Of a DNA stretch of 64,000 bases, positions 36,622 through 44,997 are shown piece after piece. This DNA is from Bradyrhizobium roseum (GTDB lineage: Bacteria > Pseudomonadota > Alphaproteobacteria > Rhizobiales > Xanthobacteraceae), in the NCBI RefSeq assembly GCF_030413175.1, contig NZ_CP129212.1:5308450-5372449 (forward strand), given 5' to 3'. The translations under genes and the position numbers were made by a program. Position 1 is the first letter of the stretch; each line of letters opens with the position of its first letter. Under the pieces are notes generated by a model, which worked only from the letters and a program-made list of their open reading frames with translations, ran no database searches and had not been told where the DNA came from.

Positions 36622-36653
36622 AACGGAGGCAGCGATGCCTCCGTTTTGTTTTT
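36622..36653 (+). terminator. Rho-independent terminator after the giant gene
   Basis: AACGGAGGC-AGCGAT-GCCTCCGTT, a 9-bp stem with a 6-nt loop, followed by TTTTGTTTTT. It lies 25 bp past the giant gene's stop. Confidence 0.85.
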
Positions 36654-36705
36654 CCAACCGTTGATCAAAGACTGCAGCAACATACTGTTGATCGCTTGAT
36701 TGGGA

Positions 36706-37008
36706 ATGGCTTTGGCGGTGGACTACATAAAGGTCGGTTGGAAACAGAACGCCCTTGACACGCCACTCCTGCTTTACAGCGAGTTGGACGATAAACGGTG
36801 GGAGGTCAGGAAAGTGGAAGTATTTCCCGACGGGTCGCTCGGATATGCCGATCGCTCTACGCCTGAGGGGACGACTTTCTTAAGTCTCGAACCGCTACCG
36901 ACGCTTTTGCAAATTGCTTTAATGCCTGAGTTCGATGCTGTGGCGATCACAAAAGACGAGTTTGAAACAATTTGGTTGAAGGCCACAGTACGGACTAGCG
37001 AAGCGTAA
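36706..37008 (+). CDS. DUF6881-like protein
   Basis: 100 aa from the ATG at 36706 (a TTG two codons earlier is possible). YIKVGWKQ, then PLLLYSELDDKRWEVRKVEVFPDGSLGYADRS, then FLSLEPLPTLLQIALMPEFDAVAITKDEFETIWLKA, matches the pattern of DUF6881 proteins, which often lie near toxin or polymorphic loci. Function is unknown. Its GC is lower than that of its neighbours, so it may have been acquired. It converges with mlaD, 5 bp between stops. Confidence 0.65.
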   Translation: MALAVDYIKVGWKQNALDTPLLLYSELDDKRWEVRKVEVFPDGSLGYADRSTPEGTTFLSLEPLPTLLQIALMPEFDAVAITKDEFETIWLKATVRTSEA

Positions 37009-37013
37009 TCAGC

Positions 37014-37922
37014 TTACTGCCGCTTCTGCCCAGCTGGCACCCTCGGCGGCGCCGAGGCGTTCGCGCCTCTGGGCGGGGTCGAAGCGGTTGGCTCCGGCGG
37101 CGGCGGGGGGGCGTTGTTGCTGCCACCAAAAATCACGCGGCTCGGGTTGCGATCAAAATTGTTCACGGCGCGGCTGATGTCGGCGAGCGTGCGGCGGCCG
37201 TCGGCCATCAGCGCGCCCGAGCGCTTGTCGAAATCCTCGGCGAGTTCGCGGATCGATTTCACCATCAGGTTCAATTCGCCGCCGGCGGCGCCGCCCGCGA
37301 TGGTGTTCAGCCCGAGCATCAGGCTGTCGGCCTTGCCCATCACGCCGTCGACCCGCAGCATGACGTTGTCGATCTTCTCGGAGTTGCGCGCGAGCGCGGC
37401 GGTGAAGGTTTCCAGGTTCCGCAGCGAGTTCTTCACCGACTCCTGGTTGTCGGCGACGATGCGGTTGACGTTCTGCAAGGTGGCGCGGATCGACTCGGTA
37501 ACGTCCTGCAGCGCGCTCGGGTCGGCGGTCAGCATCGGCACGCCGTCCTCGTCGAGCGGCACGGCGGCGGCGTTCTCCTCGCCGCCTTTCAGCGAGATCG
37601 CGGCGACCCCGGTCAGGCCCTGGAACTCGAGACCGACCAGGGTGTCTTTCCGGATCGGTGCGTTGTTCTCAACCATCGCGAGTGCGACCACGCGGCGGGG
37701 GTTGTCGAGCTTGACCGAAACGACTTCCCCTATCCGGATACCGTTGAAATTGACGCTACCGCCGTTGCGCAGGCCGGACGCCGGGCCTTCGAACACGATG
37801 CGGATCGGGCTGCGCAGCTTGGTGGTGTGCAGGCTCTGAAACCACAGCACGAAGCCGAACGCCGCGGCGATCACCGCCAGCGTAAAGGCCCCGATCAGGA
37901 CGTAATTCGCCCGCGTTTCCAT
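37014..37922 (-). CDS. mlaD: MlaD-type MCE protein of a phospholipid transport system
   Basis: 302 aa. One N-terminal helix (NYVLIGAFTLAVIAAAFGFVLWF) anchors it in the inner membrane; the MCE domain follows at about 38-120 (IRIVFEGPASGLRNGGSVNFNGIRIGEV). Then comes a helical region (TESIRATLQNVNRIVADNQESVKNSLRNLETFTAAL) and a proline-rich C-terminus. In MCE systems the hexamer forms the channel for lipids in the periplasm. It is the last gene after mlaE and mlaF, but a 211-bp gap with an intergenic repeat separates it from mlaF. Confidence 0.9.
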   Translation of the reverse strand: METRANYVLIGAFTLAVIAAAFGFVLWFQSLHTTKLRSPIRIVFEGPASGLRNGGSVNFNGIRIGEVVSVKLDNPRRVVALAMVENNAPIRKDTLVGLEFQGLTGVAAISLKGGEENAAAVPLDEDGVPMLTADPSALQDVTESIRATLQNVNRIVADNQESVKNSLRNLETFTAALARNSEKIDNVMLRVDGVMGKADSLMLGLNTIAGGAAGGELNLMVKSIRELAEDFDKRSGALMADGRRTLADISRAVNNFDRNPSRVIFGGSNNAPPPPPEPTASTPPRGANASAPPRVPAGQKRQ

Positions 37923-37929
37923 AACTCAA

Positions 37930-38133
37930 GGTACTCCGGAAGCTGGATCCGGTCAGCTTCGCCGACCCAACCCGTCGTTTATCGCATGTTCGGGCATGAT
38001 CGCATCAAAACCCGCTACCCGCTTCGTGATCCTGCGCTGGATCCCCATTCCGATTGAGTCGGAACGGGGCTCTAGATTATTTGTTTTGCGCGTATTCCAA
38101 GCGCGAACAGCTCCCACTTCGCTGGAAAACGCT
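37930..38133. repeat. Intergenic palindromic repeat inside the mla operon
   Basis: The gap holds the hairpin CCCC-A-TTCCGA...TCGGAA-C-GGGG (38043-38069), followed by CTCTAGATTATTTG and a CGCGTATTCC...CTTCGCTGGAAAACGCT tail. I recall this layout as a recurring intergenic element in Bradyrhizobium genomes. A similar hairpin lies at 63937-63962. No gene is present; the element could weaken or end the mlaEF transcript. Confidence 0.6.
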
Positions 38134-38910
38134 CTACCCCATGACCGCGCGGGCGCGCTTGCCATGAAAATATTGCCTGAGCCAGGGATGCTGGGAAGCC
38201 TGCATGTCGGCAATCGAACCTGCAGCAATGATCTTACCGTTCCCTAAAACCGCGATCCGGTCGCAGGCCGTGTAAAGGCTGTCGAGGTCGTGCGTTACCA
38301 TGAAAACGGTCAGGCCCAAAGTGCGCTGCAGGGTGCGCACCAGCTCGTCGAAATCGCCCGCGCCGATCGGATCGAGGCCCGAGGTCGGCTCGTCCAGGAA
38401 CACCAGTTCGGGATCGAGCGCGAGCGCACGCGCCAGCGCCACGCGCTTGATCATGCCGCCTGAGAGTTCGGAGGGATAGCGGTCGGCGACTTCGGGCTTC
38501 AGGCCCACCATGCCGAGTTTCGCCACCATGATCTCGTCGAGCAGCCGCTGCGACACCCTGAGATATTCGCGCACCGGGAACTGGATATTCTGGCGCACGG
38601 TGAGCGAGGAGAACAGCGCGCCCTGCTGGAACAGGATGCCCCAGCGGCGCTCGACCCCGCGGCGCTCGGCGGTGCTCGCCGCATCCAGATCGACGCCGAA
38701 CACCTCGATGCGCCCGGCGATCTTCGGCACCAGGCCGATGATGGTCCGCGTCAATACCGATTTGCCGGCCCCCGAAGGCCCGACGAAACCCAGGATTTCG
38801 CCGCGCTTGACGTCGAGGTTGAGCCCATCCAGCACCCGCGTCTTGCCGAATTGAACCGTAATGTCGCGAACGCGGATGATCGCGTCGGAAATCTCCTCCG
38901 CCATGGTCAC
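38134..38910 (-). CDS. mlaF: MlaF-type ABC transporter ATPase
   Basis: 258 aa. All ABC motifs are intact: Walker A GPSGAGKS, Q-loop in GILFQQGALFSS, the signature LSGGMIKR, Walker B LVFLDEPTSGLDP, and the switch His in MVTHDLDSL. It powers MCE-type phospholipid transport, working with MlaE and MlaD at the inner membrane. Its start overlaps the mlaE stop by 4 nt, so the two are coupled. Confidence 0.93.
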   Translation of the reverse strand: MTMAEEISDAIIRVRDITVQFGKTRVLDGLNLDVKRGEILGFVGPSGAGKSVLTRTIIGLVPKIAGRIEVFGVDLDAASTAERRGVERRWGILFQQGALFSSLTVRQNIQFPVREYLRVSQRLLDEIMVAKLGMVGLKPEVADRYPSELSGGMIKRVALARALALDPELVFLDEPTSGLDPIGAGDFDELVRTLQRTLGLTVFMVTHDLDSLYTACDRIAVLGNGKIIAAGSIADMQASQHPWLRQYFHGKRARAVMG

Positions 38911-40040
38911 ATTCCGATCGATGCGAAGAAGATCGCGAACACGCCGTCCATCACGATCACGAAGAATATCCCCTTTACGACGGAGGATGTCGTGTGCTGG
39001 CCGAGCGATTCAGCGCTGCCCTGCACCGCCAGCCCCTCGACGCAGGCGACGATGCCGATCACGGCGGCCATGACCGGCGCCTTGATGATGCCGACGATGA
39101 AATGGTCGATCGAGATGGCGTCGCGCAGGCGCAGCAGGAACGCCTCGGGCTCGACGCCGCCATAGAGCCAGGCCACCAGCCCGCCGCCGTAGAGCGCGGC
39201 CATCGCGCCGAGGAAGGCGAGGATCGGCAATGCCAGCACCAAAGCGAGCATCCGCGGCAGGATCAGGACCTCGATCGGGTCGAAACCCATGGTGCGCAGC
39301 GCGTCGATCTCCTCGCGCATCTTCATCGAACCGAGTTCGGCGGTGTAGGCCGAGCCGGAGCGGCCCGCCACCATGATCGCGACCAGCAGCACGCCGATCT
39401 CGCGCAGCACCAGCACGCCCAGCATGTCGACCACGAAGATGTCGGCGCCGAATTTTCGGAAATGGAAGATGCCCTGTTGCGAAATGATACAGCCGATCAG
39501 GAACGTGATCAGCACCACGATCGGCACTGCGCGCCAGCAAACCTGCTCCAGATGATGGATGGTCGAGGTCATGCGGAAGCCGCGGGGGCGGATCAGGACA
39601 TGGCCGGCTGCCGCCAGCACCGCGCCCAGCATTTCGATCAGCCCGATCAGCGTGCCGCCGACGCCGGCCACGGCACGACCGATCTGTTCCAGCATGCCTG
39701 ATATGGTCACCCGGTCGGTCTCGACGGCCGGCTCGGCCTTCACCCGGCGCACCTCGTCGACCAGACTGGCATAATTGGCCGAGAGCCCGGCGATTTCGGT
39801 CTCGACGCCGCCCTGGGTCAGGCTGCGGCGCAGCCGCTCGATCAGCCAGGCGCCAAAGGTGTCGAGCTTGGACACCCGGGAGGCGTCAATGACGATGTTG
39901 GGCGACTTGCCGCCGAGTTTTTCGGCGTCCGCGACCATCCGTTCCAGCACCGGCGCAAAGCGGGCTGTCCATGACCCGGTCGCACACAGCGCCAGCCCGT
40001 TGCCTTGCGCTATCCGCTCCAATGTCGGGTCGCCGCTCAC
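38907..40040 (-). CDS. mlaE: MlaE-type permease with fused STAS-like N-terminus
   Basis: 377 aa. Residues 1-110 resemble a STAS domain (NIVIDASRVSKLDTFGAWLIERLRRSL), the position and role that MlaB has as a separate protein in E. coli. The MlaE permease follows, with five or so helices and the conserved RPRGFRMTSTIHHLEQVCWRAVPIV, LGVLVLREIGVLLVAIMVAGRSGSAYTAELGSMKMREEIDALRTMG blocks. It forms the membrane core of the phospholipid transporter. It is the first gene of the operon mlaE-mlaF-mlaD. Confidence 0.92.
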   Translation of the reverse strand: MSGDPTLERIAQGNGLALCATGSWTARFAPVLERMVADAEKLGGKSPNIVIDASRVSKLDTFGAWLIERLRRSLTQGGVETEIAGLSANYASLVDEVRRVKAEPAVETDRVTISGMLEQIGRAVAGVGGTLIGLIEMLGAVLAAAGHVLIRPRGFRMTSTIHHLEQVCWRAVPIVVLITFLIGCIISQQGIFHFRKFGADIFVVDMLGVLVLREIGVLLVAIMVAGRSGSAYTAELGSMKMREEIDALRTMGFDPIEVLILPRMLALVLALPILAFLGAMAALYGGGLVAWLYGGVEPEAFLLRLRDAISIDHFIVGIIKAPVMAAVIGIVACVEGLAVQGSAESLGQHTTSSVVKGIFFVIVMDGVFAIFFASIGM

Positions 40041-40183
40041 GATGCCTACCCCTCGAGGCCAGTACGGTATCGATGCAAAACGTTCAGGTTCCGCACGCCA
40101 TACGCCTTGTCGAATCCGTCCCTAACCAGCCATAGTTGGCCGCGCCGGGCAAGCTTGCGGTTCAGAAATTGCCAGATTTTAAA

Positions 40184-41179
40184 ATGACTTCCAGCCCATC
40201 TCGAAAGCTTGCCGTCAGCATAGAACGCTGGCCGATCGCGGGCAGCTTCACGATCAGCCGCGGGGCCAAGACCGAGGCCGTGACCGTGATTGCCACGGTC
40301 AGCCAGGACGGCGCGAGCGGCCGCGGCGAATGCGTGCCCTACCCGCGCTACCACGAGACGCCGGAAGCGACACTTGAAGCGCTTCATGCAATGCGGGAGC
40401 CACTTGCGAAGGGGCTGGACCGCGCAGCGCTGCAGGCGGCGATGCCGGCGGGCGCCGCCCGCAACGCGCTGGATTGCGCGCTGCTCGATCTGGAGGCCAA
40501 GCGCGCCGGGCAGCGGGTCTGGACCCTGCTCGGCCGGCCGGCGCCGCGCCCCTGCACCACCGCGTTCACGATCTCGCTCGGTACGCCGGCCGCCATGGCC
40601 TCGGCGACCGCGAAAGCCGCGCACCGGCCGCTGCTGAAGGTCAAGCTCGGCGGCGAGGACGACGAGGCGCGGATCGCCGCGGTGCGCAAGGCGGCGCCTG
40701 AGTCCGAACTGATCGTGGACGCCAACGAGGCCTGGACCCCGGGCAACCTCGAACAAAACCTGGCCGCCTGCGCCAATGCCGGCGTGACGCTGGTCGAGCA
40801 GCCGCTGCCGGCCGGCGGCGACGAGGCGCTGGCGCGCATCCGGCGGCCGATCGCGGTCTGCGCCGACGAAAGCGTGCATGACCGCGCCTCGCTCGACGAA
40901 CTGCGCGGGCGCTACGACGCGGTCAACATCAAGCTCGACAAGACCGGCGGGCTGACGGAAGCGCTCGCGATGGCGGACGCCGCGCACGCGCTCGGCTTTG
41001 AAATCATGATCGGCTGCATGGTCGCAACCTCACTGGCGATGGCGCCCGCCATGCTGCTGGCGCCGCAGGCCCGATTCGTCGATCTCGATGGTCCGCTGCT
41101 GCTGGCGCACGACCGCGAGAACGGGCTGCGCTATGACGGCAGCCTGGTCTACCCGCCGGAAGCCGTCTTGTGGGGCTGA
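40184..41179 (+). CDS. L-Ala-D/L-Glu epimerase-like enolase-superfamily enzyme
   Basis: 331 aa. The enolase-superfamily pattern is complete: the KxK pair in LLKVKLGG (general base lysine), metal ligands in LIVDANEAW, LVEQPLP and CADES, and the second lysine in NIKLDKTGG. The order and the IGCMVATSLAMAPA block fit dipeptide epimerases, which convert L-Ala-D-Glu from peptidoglycan recycling to L-Ala-L-Glu. The ATG at 40184 has no clear ribosome binding site. Its 3' end overlaps the MFS gene's 3' end by 31 bp on opposite strands. Confidence 0.85.
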   Translation: MTSSPSRKLAVSIERWPIAGSFTISRGAKTEAVTVIATVSQDGASGRGECVPYPRYHETPEATLEALHAMREPLAKGLDRAALQAAMPAGAARNALDCALLDLEAKRAGQRVWTLLGRPAPRPCTTAFTISLGTPAAMASATAKAAHRPLLKVKLGGEDDEARIAAVRKAAPESELIVDANEAWTPGNLEQNLAACANAGVTLVEQPLPAGGDEALARIRRPIAVCADESVHDRASLDELRGRYDAVNIKLDKTGGLTEALAMADAAHALGFEIMIGCMVATSLAMAPAMLLAPQARFVDLDGPLLLAHDRENGLRYDGSLVYPPEAVLWG

Positions 41180-42348
41180 TGGGCGAGCCGCCGCCGCGCC
41201 AGCCAGATCACGAGCCCGCCCGACGCGGCCATCGCCGCCATGACGTAATAGATGCCCTGTCCCCAGCTTTCGTAGATCGTGCCTGACGCGACCGAGGCGA
41301 GGCCGGCGACGATGCCGCCGCAGGCGGTCATGTAGCCCTGCCCCCGCGCCATCACGTGGCCGGGCACCTGACGCAGCATCAATCCCATGATGCCGACCTG
41401 CGTCAGCCCGAAGCTCAGCGCATGCGCGAGCTGGACGATCGCGAGAACGGCCAACGGCGGATCCTGCGCCATGACCGCCCAGCGCACGGCCGCGCTGAGC
41501 GCCGCGATCACCACCAGCATCCACGGCGGCAGGACAAATCGCGGCGACAGCGCGAACAGCACGATCTCGGCGATCACGCCCAACACCCAGAGAATCGCAA
41601 TCGTCAGCCCGTCATATCCCGCCTGCTGCCAGGCGATCGACGCAAAAATGTAATAGGCGGCGTGGCTGCCCTGGATCAGCGCCGACGCGACAATGACGGC
41701 GATAAAGCCGCCGTCGCGCAGCAGCGCGCCCGCCCCGCCGCTATCCGGGCGGGCCGTCCTGGTGTCGTCCAGCGACGGCAGTGCGAGGCTCGCCAGCGCC
41801 CCGAGCGCGGCAGCGCCGGCGATGATCCAGATCAGGTTCTTGGCGGCGATCAGGTCGAACAGCATGCCGCAGACCAGTGCGCCCAGGACGAAGGCGGCCG
41901 AGCCCCACAGCCGCAACGGCCCGTAGTTCAGGCCGTAGCGTTTCACGCCGCACAACGCATAGGCATCGGTCAGCGGTACCATCGGCGTCCACAGGCAACA
42001 GGTCAGGGCGTAGACCAGAAACACCAGCACCGGCAAATGCTGGGTGCCGAGGAGGAAGAAGCCCAAAGCCGTGGCAAAGGCGGTCACGACGATGCCGCCG
42101 CGCAAGGCCTGGCGCCGTTCCGCCAGTCCTGTCACCAGCGGCAGCGCCGTAAACCGGGTCACCGCGGGGACGGCCGTGATCAGGCCTATCCAGAACGCAT
42201 CGATCCCGACCGCCTTCAACCAGACCGTGAAAAACGGCAGATGAGCGCCGGTCATTCCGAACAGGGTGCCGTAAAACAACGCCACCCGGGTCGCGAAACG
42301 CCGGGATACATCTTGAGAAGCTGTGGGGATTTGTGATTCGCTCTGCAT
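41149..42348 (-). CDS. MFS transporter, HcaT/PPP-like
   Basis: 399 aa from the ATG at 42348; a longer frame exists but overlaps the divergent neighbour. Twelve hydrophobic segments. The opening RVALFYGTLFGMTGAHLPFFTVWLKAVGID and SAVGLITAVPAVTRFTALPLVTGLAERRQALRGGIV-type block, plus YGPLRLWGSAAFVLGALVCG, match the MFS_1-like/phenylpropionate permease group (HcaT). It probably imports an aromatic acid or a sugar-like solute. No catabolic gene stands beside it. Confidence 0.78.
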   Translation of the reverse strand: MQSESQIPTASQDVSRRFATRVALFYGTLFGMTGAHLPFFTVWLKAVGIDAFWIGLITAVPAVTRFTALPLVTGLAERRQALRGGIVVTAFATALGFFLLGTQHLPVLVFLVYALTCCLWTPMVPLTDAYALCGVKRYGLNYGPLRLWGSAAFVLGALVCGMLFDLIAAKNLIWIIAGAAALGALASLALPSLDDTRTARPDSGGAGALLRDGGFIAVIVASALIQGSHAAYYIFASIAWQQAGYDGLTIAILWVLGVIAEIVLFALSPRFVLPPWMLVVIAALSAAVRWAVMAQDPPLAVLAIVQLAHALSFGLTQVGIMGLMLRQVPGHVMARGQGYMTACGGIVAGLASVASGTIYESWGQGIYYVMAAMAASGGLVIWLARRRLAHQPHKTASGG

Positions 42349-42424
42349 CAATTCAATTGCGATTCGGGCAATATCGTGTTGTCTCGTTATCGCAGTGCGC
42401 GTTGATTTGCGCGAAGAGTTTGAC

Positions 42425-43750
42425 ATGGCTGACGACGTATTCGCCCTCTCTCCGATCTCGGCACGCGCCACGCTGCCGCGGGAGGAAGATTATGCCGCGA
42501 TCGCCGAAGCCTTCATGGAAACCTCGCGGGGCCGCTGGTTCCTGACCGAATACGCCAAGCGCAACCGCAATGCCGACACCCGCATGGTGCTGGACGCGGT
42601 AGCGCGGATCGAACAAAATCTTGCCGCGCAGCGCGAAGAAGAACTCGAGCGCGAAGCAAACCTGCAGCGCGAGGAAGGCCTTTCGGCGCAGCAGGCCAAG
42701 GACGCTGTCGCCGCGGCCGCCGCCGCGCAGGATCGGCTCACCGAGGCGCTCGCCGCCATCCGCAGTCTGGTCGAAGCGGCCGAGGAATCGGCGATGGAGG
42801 CACTCGACAGCCTGGCGCTGGAAAAACGGATGGCACCGGTCCGCAAGGGCGCGCGGGTGTTGCGGGAAATCGCCTGGCGCTTACGGGAAATCGGCAATGA
42901 CGGTCGGATCTGCGACCTGATCGATTCGCAGGTCACCGTCATCGAAAAGAGCACCGACCAGTTCTCCTCCGACGAGGCGCGCCTGGCGCTGCGCGCGGCC
43001 TTTGCCGCCCTGCAGGGCCGGCTGGTGGAATTCACCGACGACGATGCGTCGATGGAGATGGAGACCGAAGCGGCGGCGCCCGCCCCGGCCGCACCGGCAT
43101 TGGACCTGGTGGCAGAGATCGCCGAAGCGTTTTTCGCAAGGGAAGCTGCCAAGGCGTCGTCCGTTTACAAGGCGCCGCCAGCTGACAAGGCGCCGCCCGT
43201 CGCCCCGCGCGTGCACGCCGAACCCGCGCCAACGGAAACCCCGCAACCTGCCGCGGTCGCGGCCGTCGCGGAAGCGGCCGCTCCGGAGACCGCGTTCCAG
43301 AATGCCGACGCGCAGGACGCTGACGAAACGACCACAGGCACGACGGATACGAACGCAGCGGATGCCGACGCCCAGGACGAGGCGGTCCTCGACATGATCG
43401 CGATGGAGATGGGCGCGCCCGATCCGATCGGCGACGACGAAATCGAGATCGCCGAGGCGGTCGCCGAGCAAGCCCGTCCCCCCGAGCCTGCTCCCACCGA
43501 GCCAGTTCCGGTGGCCCCCACGATCGTCGCCAAAGCGCCTGAACCGGTTTTCGTCGCGCCGCCTGTTCAACAGGTCGTTCAAGCGCCACCTTCGCCGCCC
43601 GCTCCTGTCCCGGCACCCGCCGTGGAAATGTCGCTTGGCTCCAGCCTGATCGCCAGCGGCTTGCTGAAAAAGCCGATCACCGCGGCCAACGACCCGCTGG
43701 CGCCGATCCGTCGCATGAGCCAGGCCGAGAAGATCGCGTTCTTTTCGTGA
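42425..43750 (+). CDS. Conserved alphaproteobacterial protein of unknown function
   Basis: 441 aa. The N-terminal half has the conserved block FMETSRGRWFLTEYAKRNRNADTRMVLDAVARIE, followed by helical coiled-coil-like segments up to about residue 210. Residues 210-400 are Ala/Pro/Glu-rich and disordered. The C-terminus ends DPLAPIRRMSQAEKIAFFS, reminiscent of the short C-terminal peptide that ends CheZ and related proteins. I have seen this type in Rhizobiales but know of no proven function; a link to chemotaxis is only a guess. It is divergent from the MFS gene. Confidence 0.75.
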   Translation: MADDVFALSPISARATLPREEDYAAIAEAFMETSRGRWFLTEYAKRNRNADTRMVLDAVARIEQNLAAQREEELEREANLQREEGLSAQQAKDAVAAAAAAQDRLTEALAAIRSLVEAAEESAMEALDSLALEKRMAPVRKGARVLREIAWRLREIGNDGRICDLIDSQVTVIEKSTDQFSSDEARLALRAAFAALQGRLVEFTDDDASMEMETEAAAPAPAAPALDLVAEIAEAFFAREAAKASSVYKAPPADKAPPVAPRVHAEPAPTETPQPAAVAAVAEAAAPETAFQNADAQDADETTTGTTDTNAADADAQDEAVLDMIAMEMGAPDPIGDDEIEIAEAVAEQARPPEPAPTEPVPVAPTIVAKAPEPVFVAPPVQQVVQAPPSPPAPVPAPAVEMSLGSSLIASGLLKKPITAANDPLAPIRRMSQAEKIAFFS

Positions 43751-43899
43751 GAAGCCGCCTGCTCTCCCGCGCGAAGCTTTCGTGGCTGCGATAACGCGTC
43801 CGCAGCATTTGTTGCACAAGCGAAGAGTTCGCTTTCCGGTTGCTTCGCCCCTTCGCCGACGTCAAGCTGACGCGATCGTCATCGCGCGCGGAGACGGCC

Positions 43900-44841
43900 G
43901 TGAAGTCCAGAATCATCGTCAATCCAATGGCGAACAAGGGCGGTTGCGGCAGGCGCTGGCCGCAGATCCGCGCCGAACTCGAAAAGCATCTCGGCCCGCT
44001 CGATGACGACGACATCGCGACGACGAGCGCCCCCAATCATGCGACGCTGCTGGCGCGGGAAGCGGTCGATGCCGGTTACCGGCGCCTGATCTCCGTCGGC
44101 GGTGATGGCACCTTCAGCGAAATGATGAACGGCGTGATCGCGGACGATCGTCCGATCGTGGACGACCTGGTGCTGGCGCAACTGCCGGGCGGCACGTCGA
44201 ACGAACTGTGCCGCTCCTTCGGCCAGATCTCCTTCGAAGCGGCCAGCAAGGCGATCGCCATGGGCCACACCCGCGACATCGACGTCTTCCGCGCCGAAGC
44301 CAGGGGGTACGGCGGCAACCAGGTGACCCGCTACGGCTTCGTGCTCGCTATTGTCGGCGCCGCCGCCACCATCTCCTGGCGCGCGCAACGCGTGCCACTG
44401 CTGAAGCGGCTCGGCCCGTTCAGCTACATCCTGATGACCGCCTTCACGTCGCTAACCTACAACCCGCATGACTACCGCATCAGGATCGACGACGAGGCCG
44501 AACAGAGGCTGCCGATGTGGTCGCTGATGCTGTGCAGCTTCGACGGCGCCGGCGAAGGGCTGATGCTCGCCCCCGGCGCCGACCCCGGCGACCGCAAATT
44601 CGACCTGATCATGGTCGGAGACATCGGTCATTGGGAGACCCTGACCAAGATCGTCCCCAGGCTCGGCGACGGCAGCTATCTGGCGCACCCGAAAGTGTCG
44701 CGGCGTCACGCGACGCGGATCACGATCGACAGCGATCAAATGGTCCGCGCCGACGTCGACGGCGAAAGCATCGGACGATTGCCGATGTCGGTGACGATGC
44801 TGCCGTTCCACCTCAAGGTGGCGGCCGCCGGCCGGATTTGA
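43900..44841 (+). CDS. Diacylglycerol/lipid kinase (DagK-like, YegS type)
   Basis: 313 aa from a GTG with GGAG 6 nt upstream. SRIIVNPMANKGG and the nucleotide-binding loop SVGGDGTFSEMMNG mark the DAGK catalytic domain; LPGGTSNELCRSF follows. The C-terminal half has a beta-sandwich character (MLCSFDGAGEGLMLAPGA...KFDLIMVGDIGHWETLTKI) as in YegS. It phosphorylates a lipid such as diacylglycerol with ATP at the inner membrane. Confidence 0.88.
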   Translation: MKSRIIVNPMANKGGCGRRWPQIRAELEKHLGPLDDDDIATTSAPNHATLLAREAVDAGYRRLISVGGDGTFSEMMNGVIADDRPIVDDLVLAQLPGGTSNELCRSFGQISFEAASKAIAMGHTRDIDVFRAEARGYGGNQVTRYGFVLAIVGAAATISWRAQRVPLLKRLGPFSYILMTAFTSLTYNPHDYRIRIDDEAEQRLPMWSLMLCSFDGAGEGLMLAPGADPGDRKFDLIMVGDIGHWETLTKIVPRLGDGSYLAHPKVSRRHATRITIDSDQMVRADVDGESIGRLPMSVTMLPFHLKVAAAGRI

Positions 44842-44868
44842 CCGTCCGCTCGCGCAGCCCTTTCATAT

Positions 44869-44884
44869 TGTGAACCACATCACA
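44869..44884. promoter_or_regulatory. CRP-type site TGTGA-N6-TCACA
   Basis: TGTGA-ACCACA-TCACA is a perfect CRP-consensus palindrome. It lies 114 bp before the catalase-like start and 28 bp past the lipid kinase stop, so it can only serve the downstream operon. No promoter boxes were confirmed. Confidence 0.55.
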
Positions 44885-44997
44885 CATTCGGCCGCGGATC
44901 GAAGGTAACATTTGAAGAAGGGAACAGGGCTGAATTCGATAGGCACCGCGCCGGAGTCGCCAAACGCATCCCGCGGTCCGTCCATCTCGGAGGGGGC

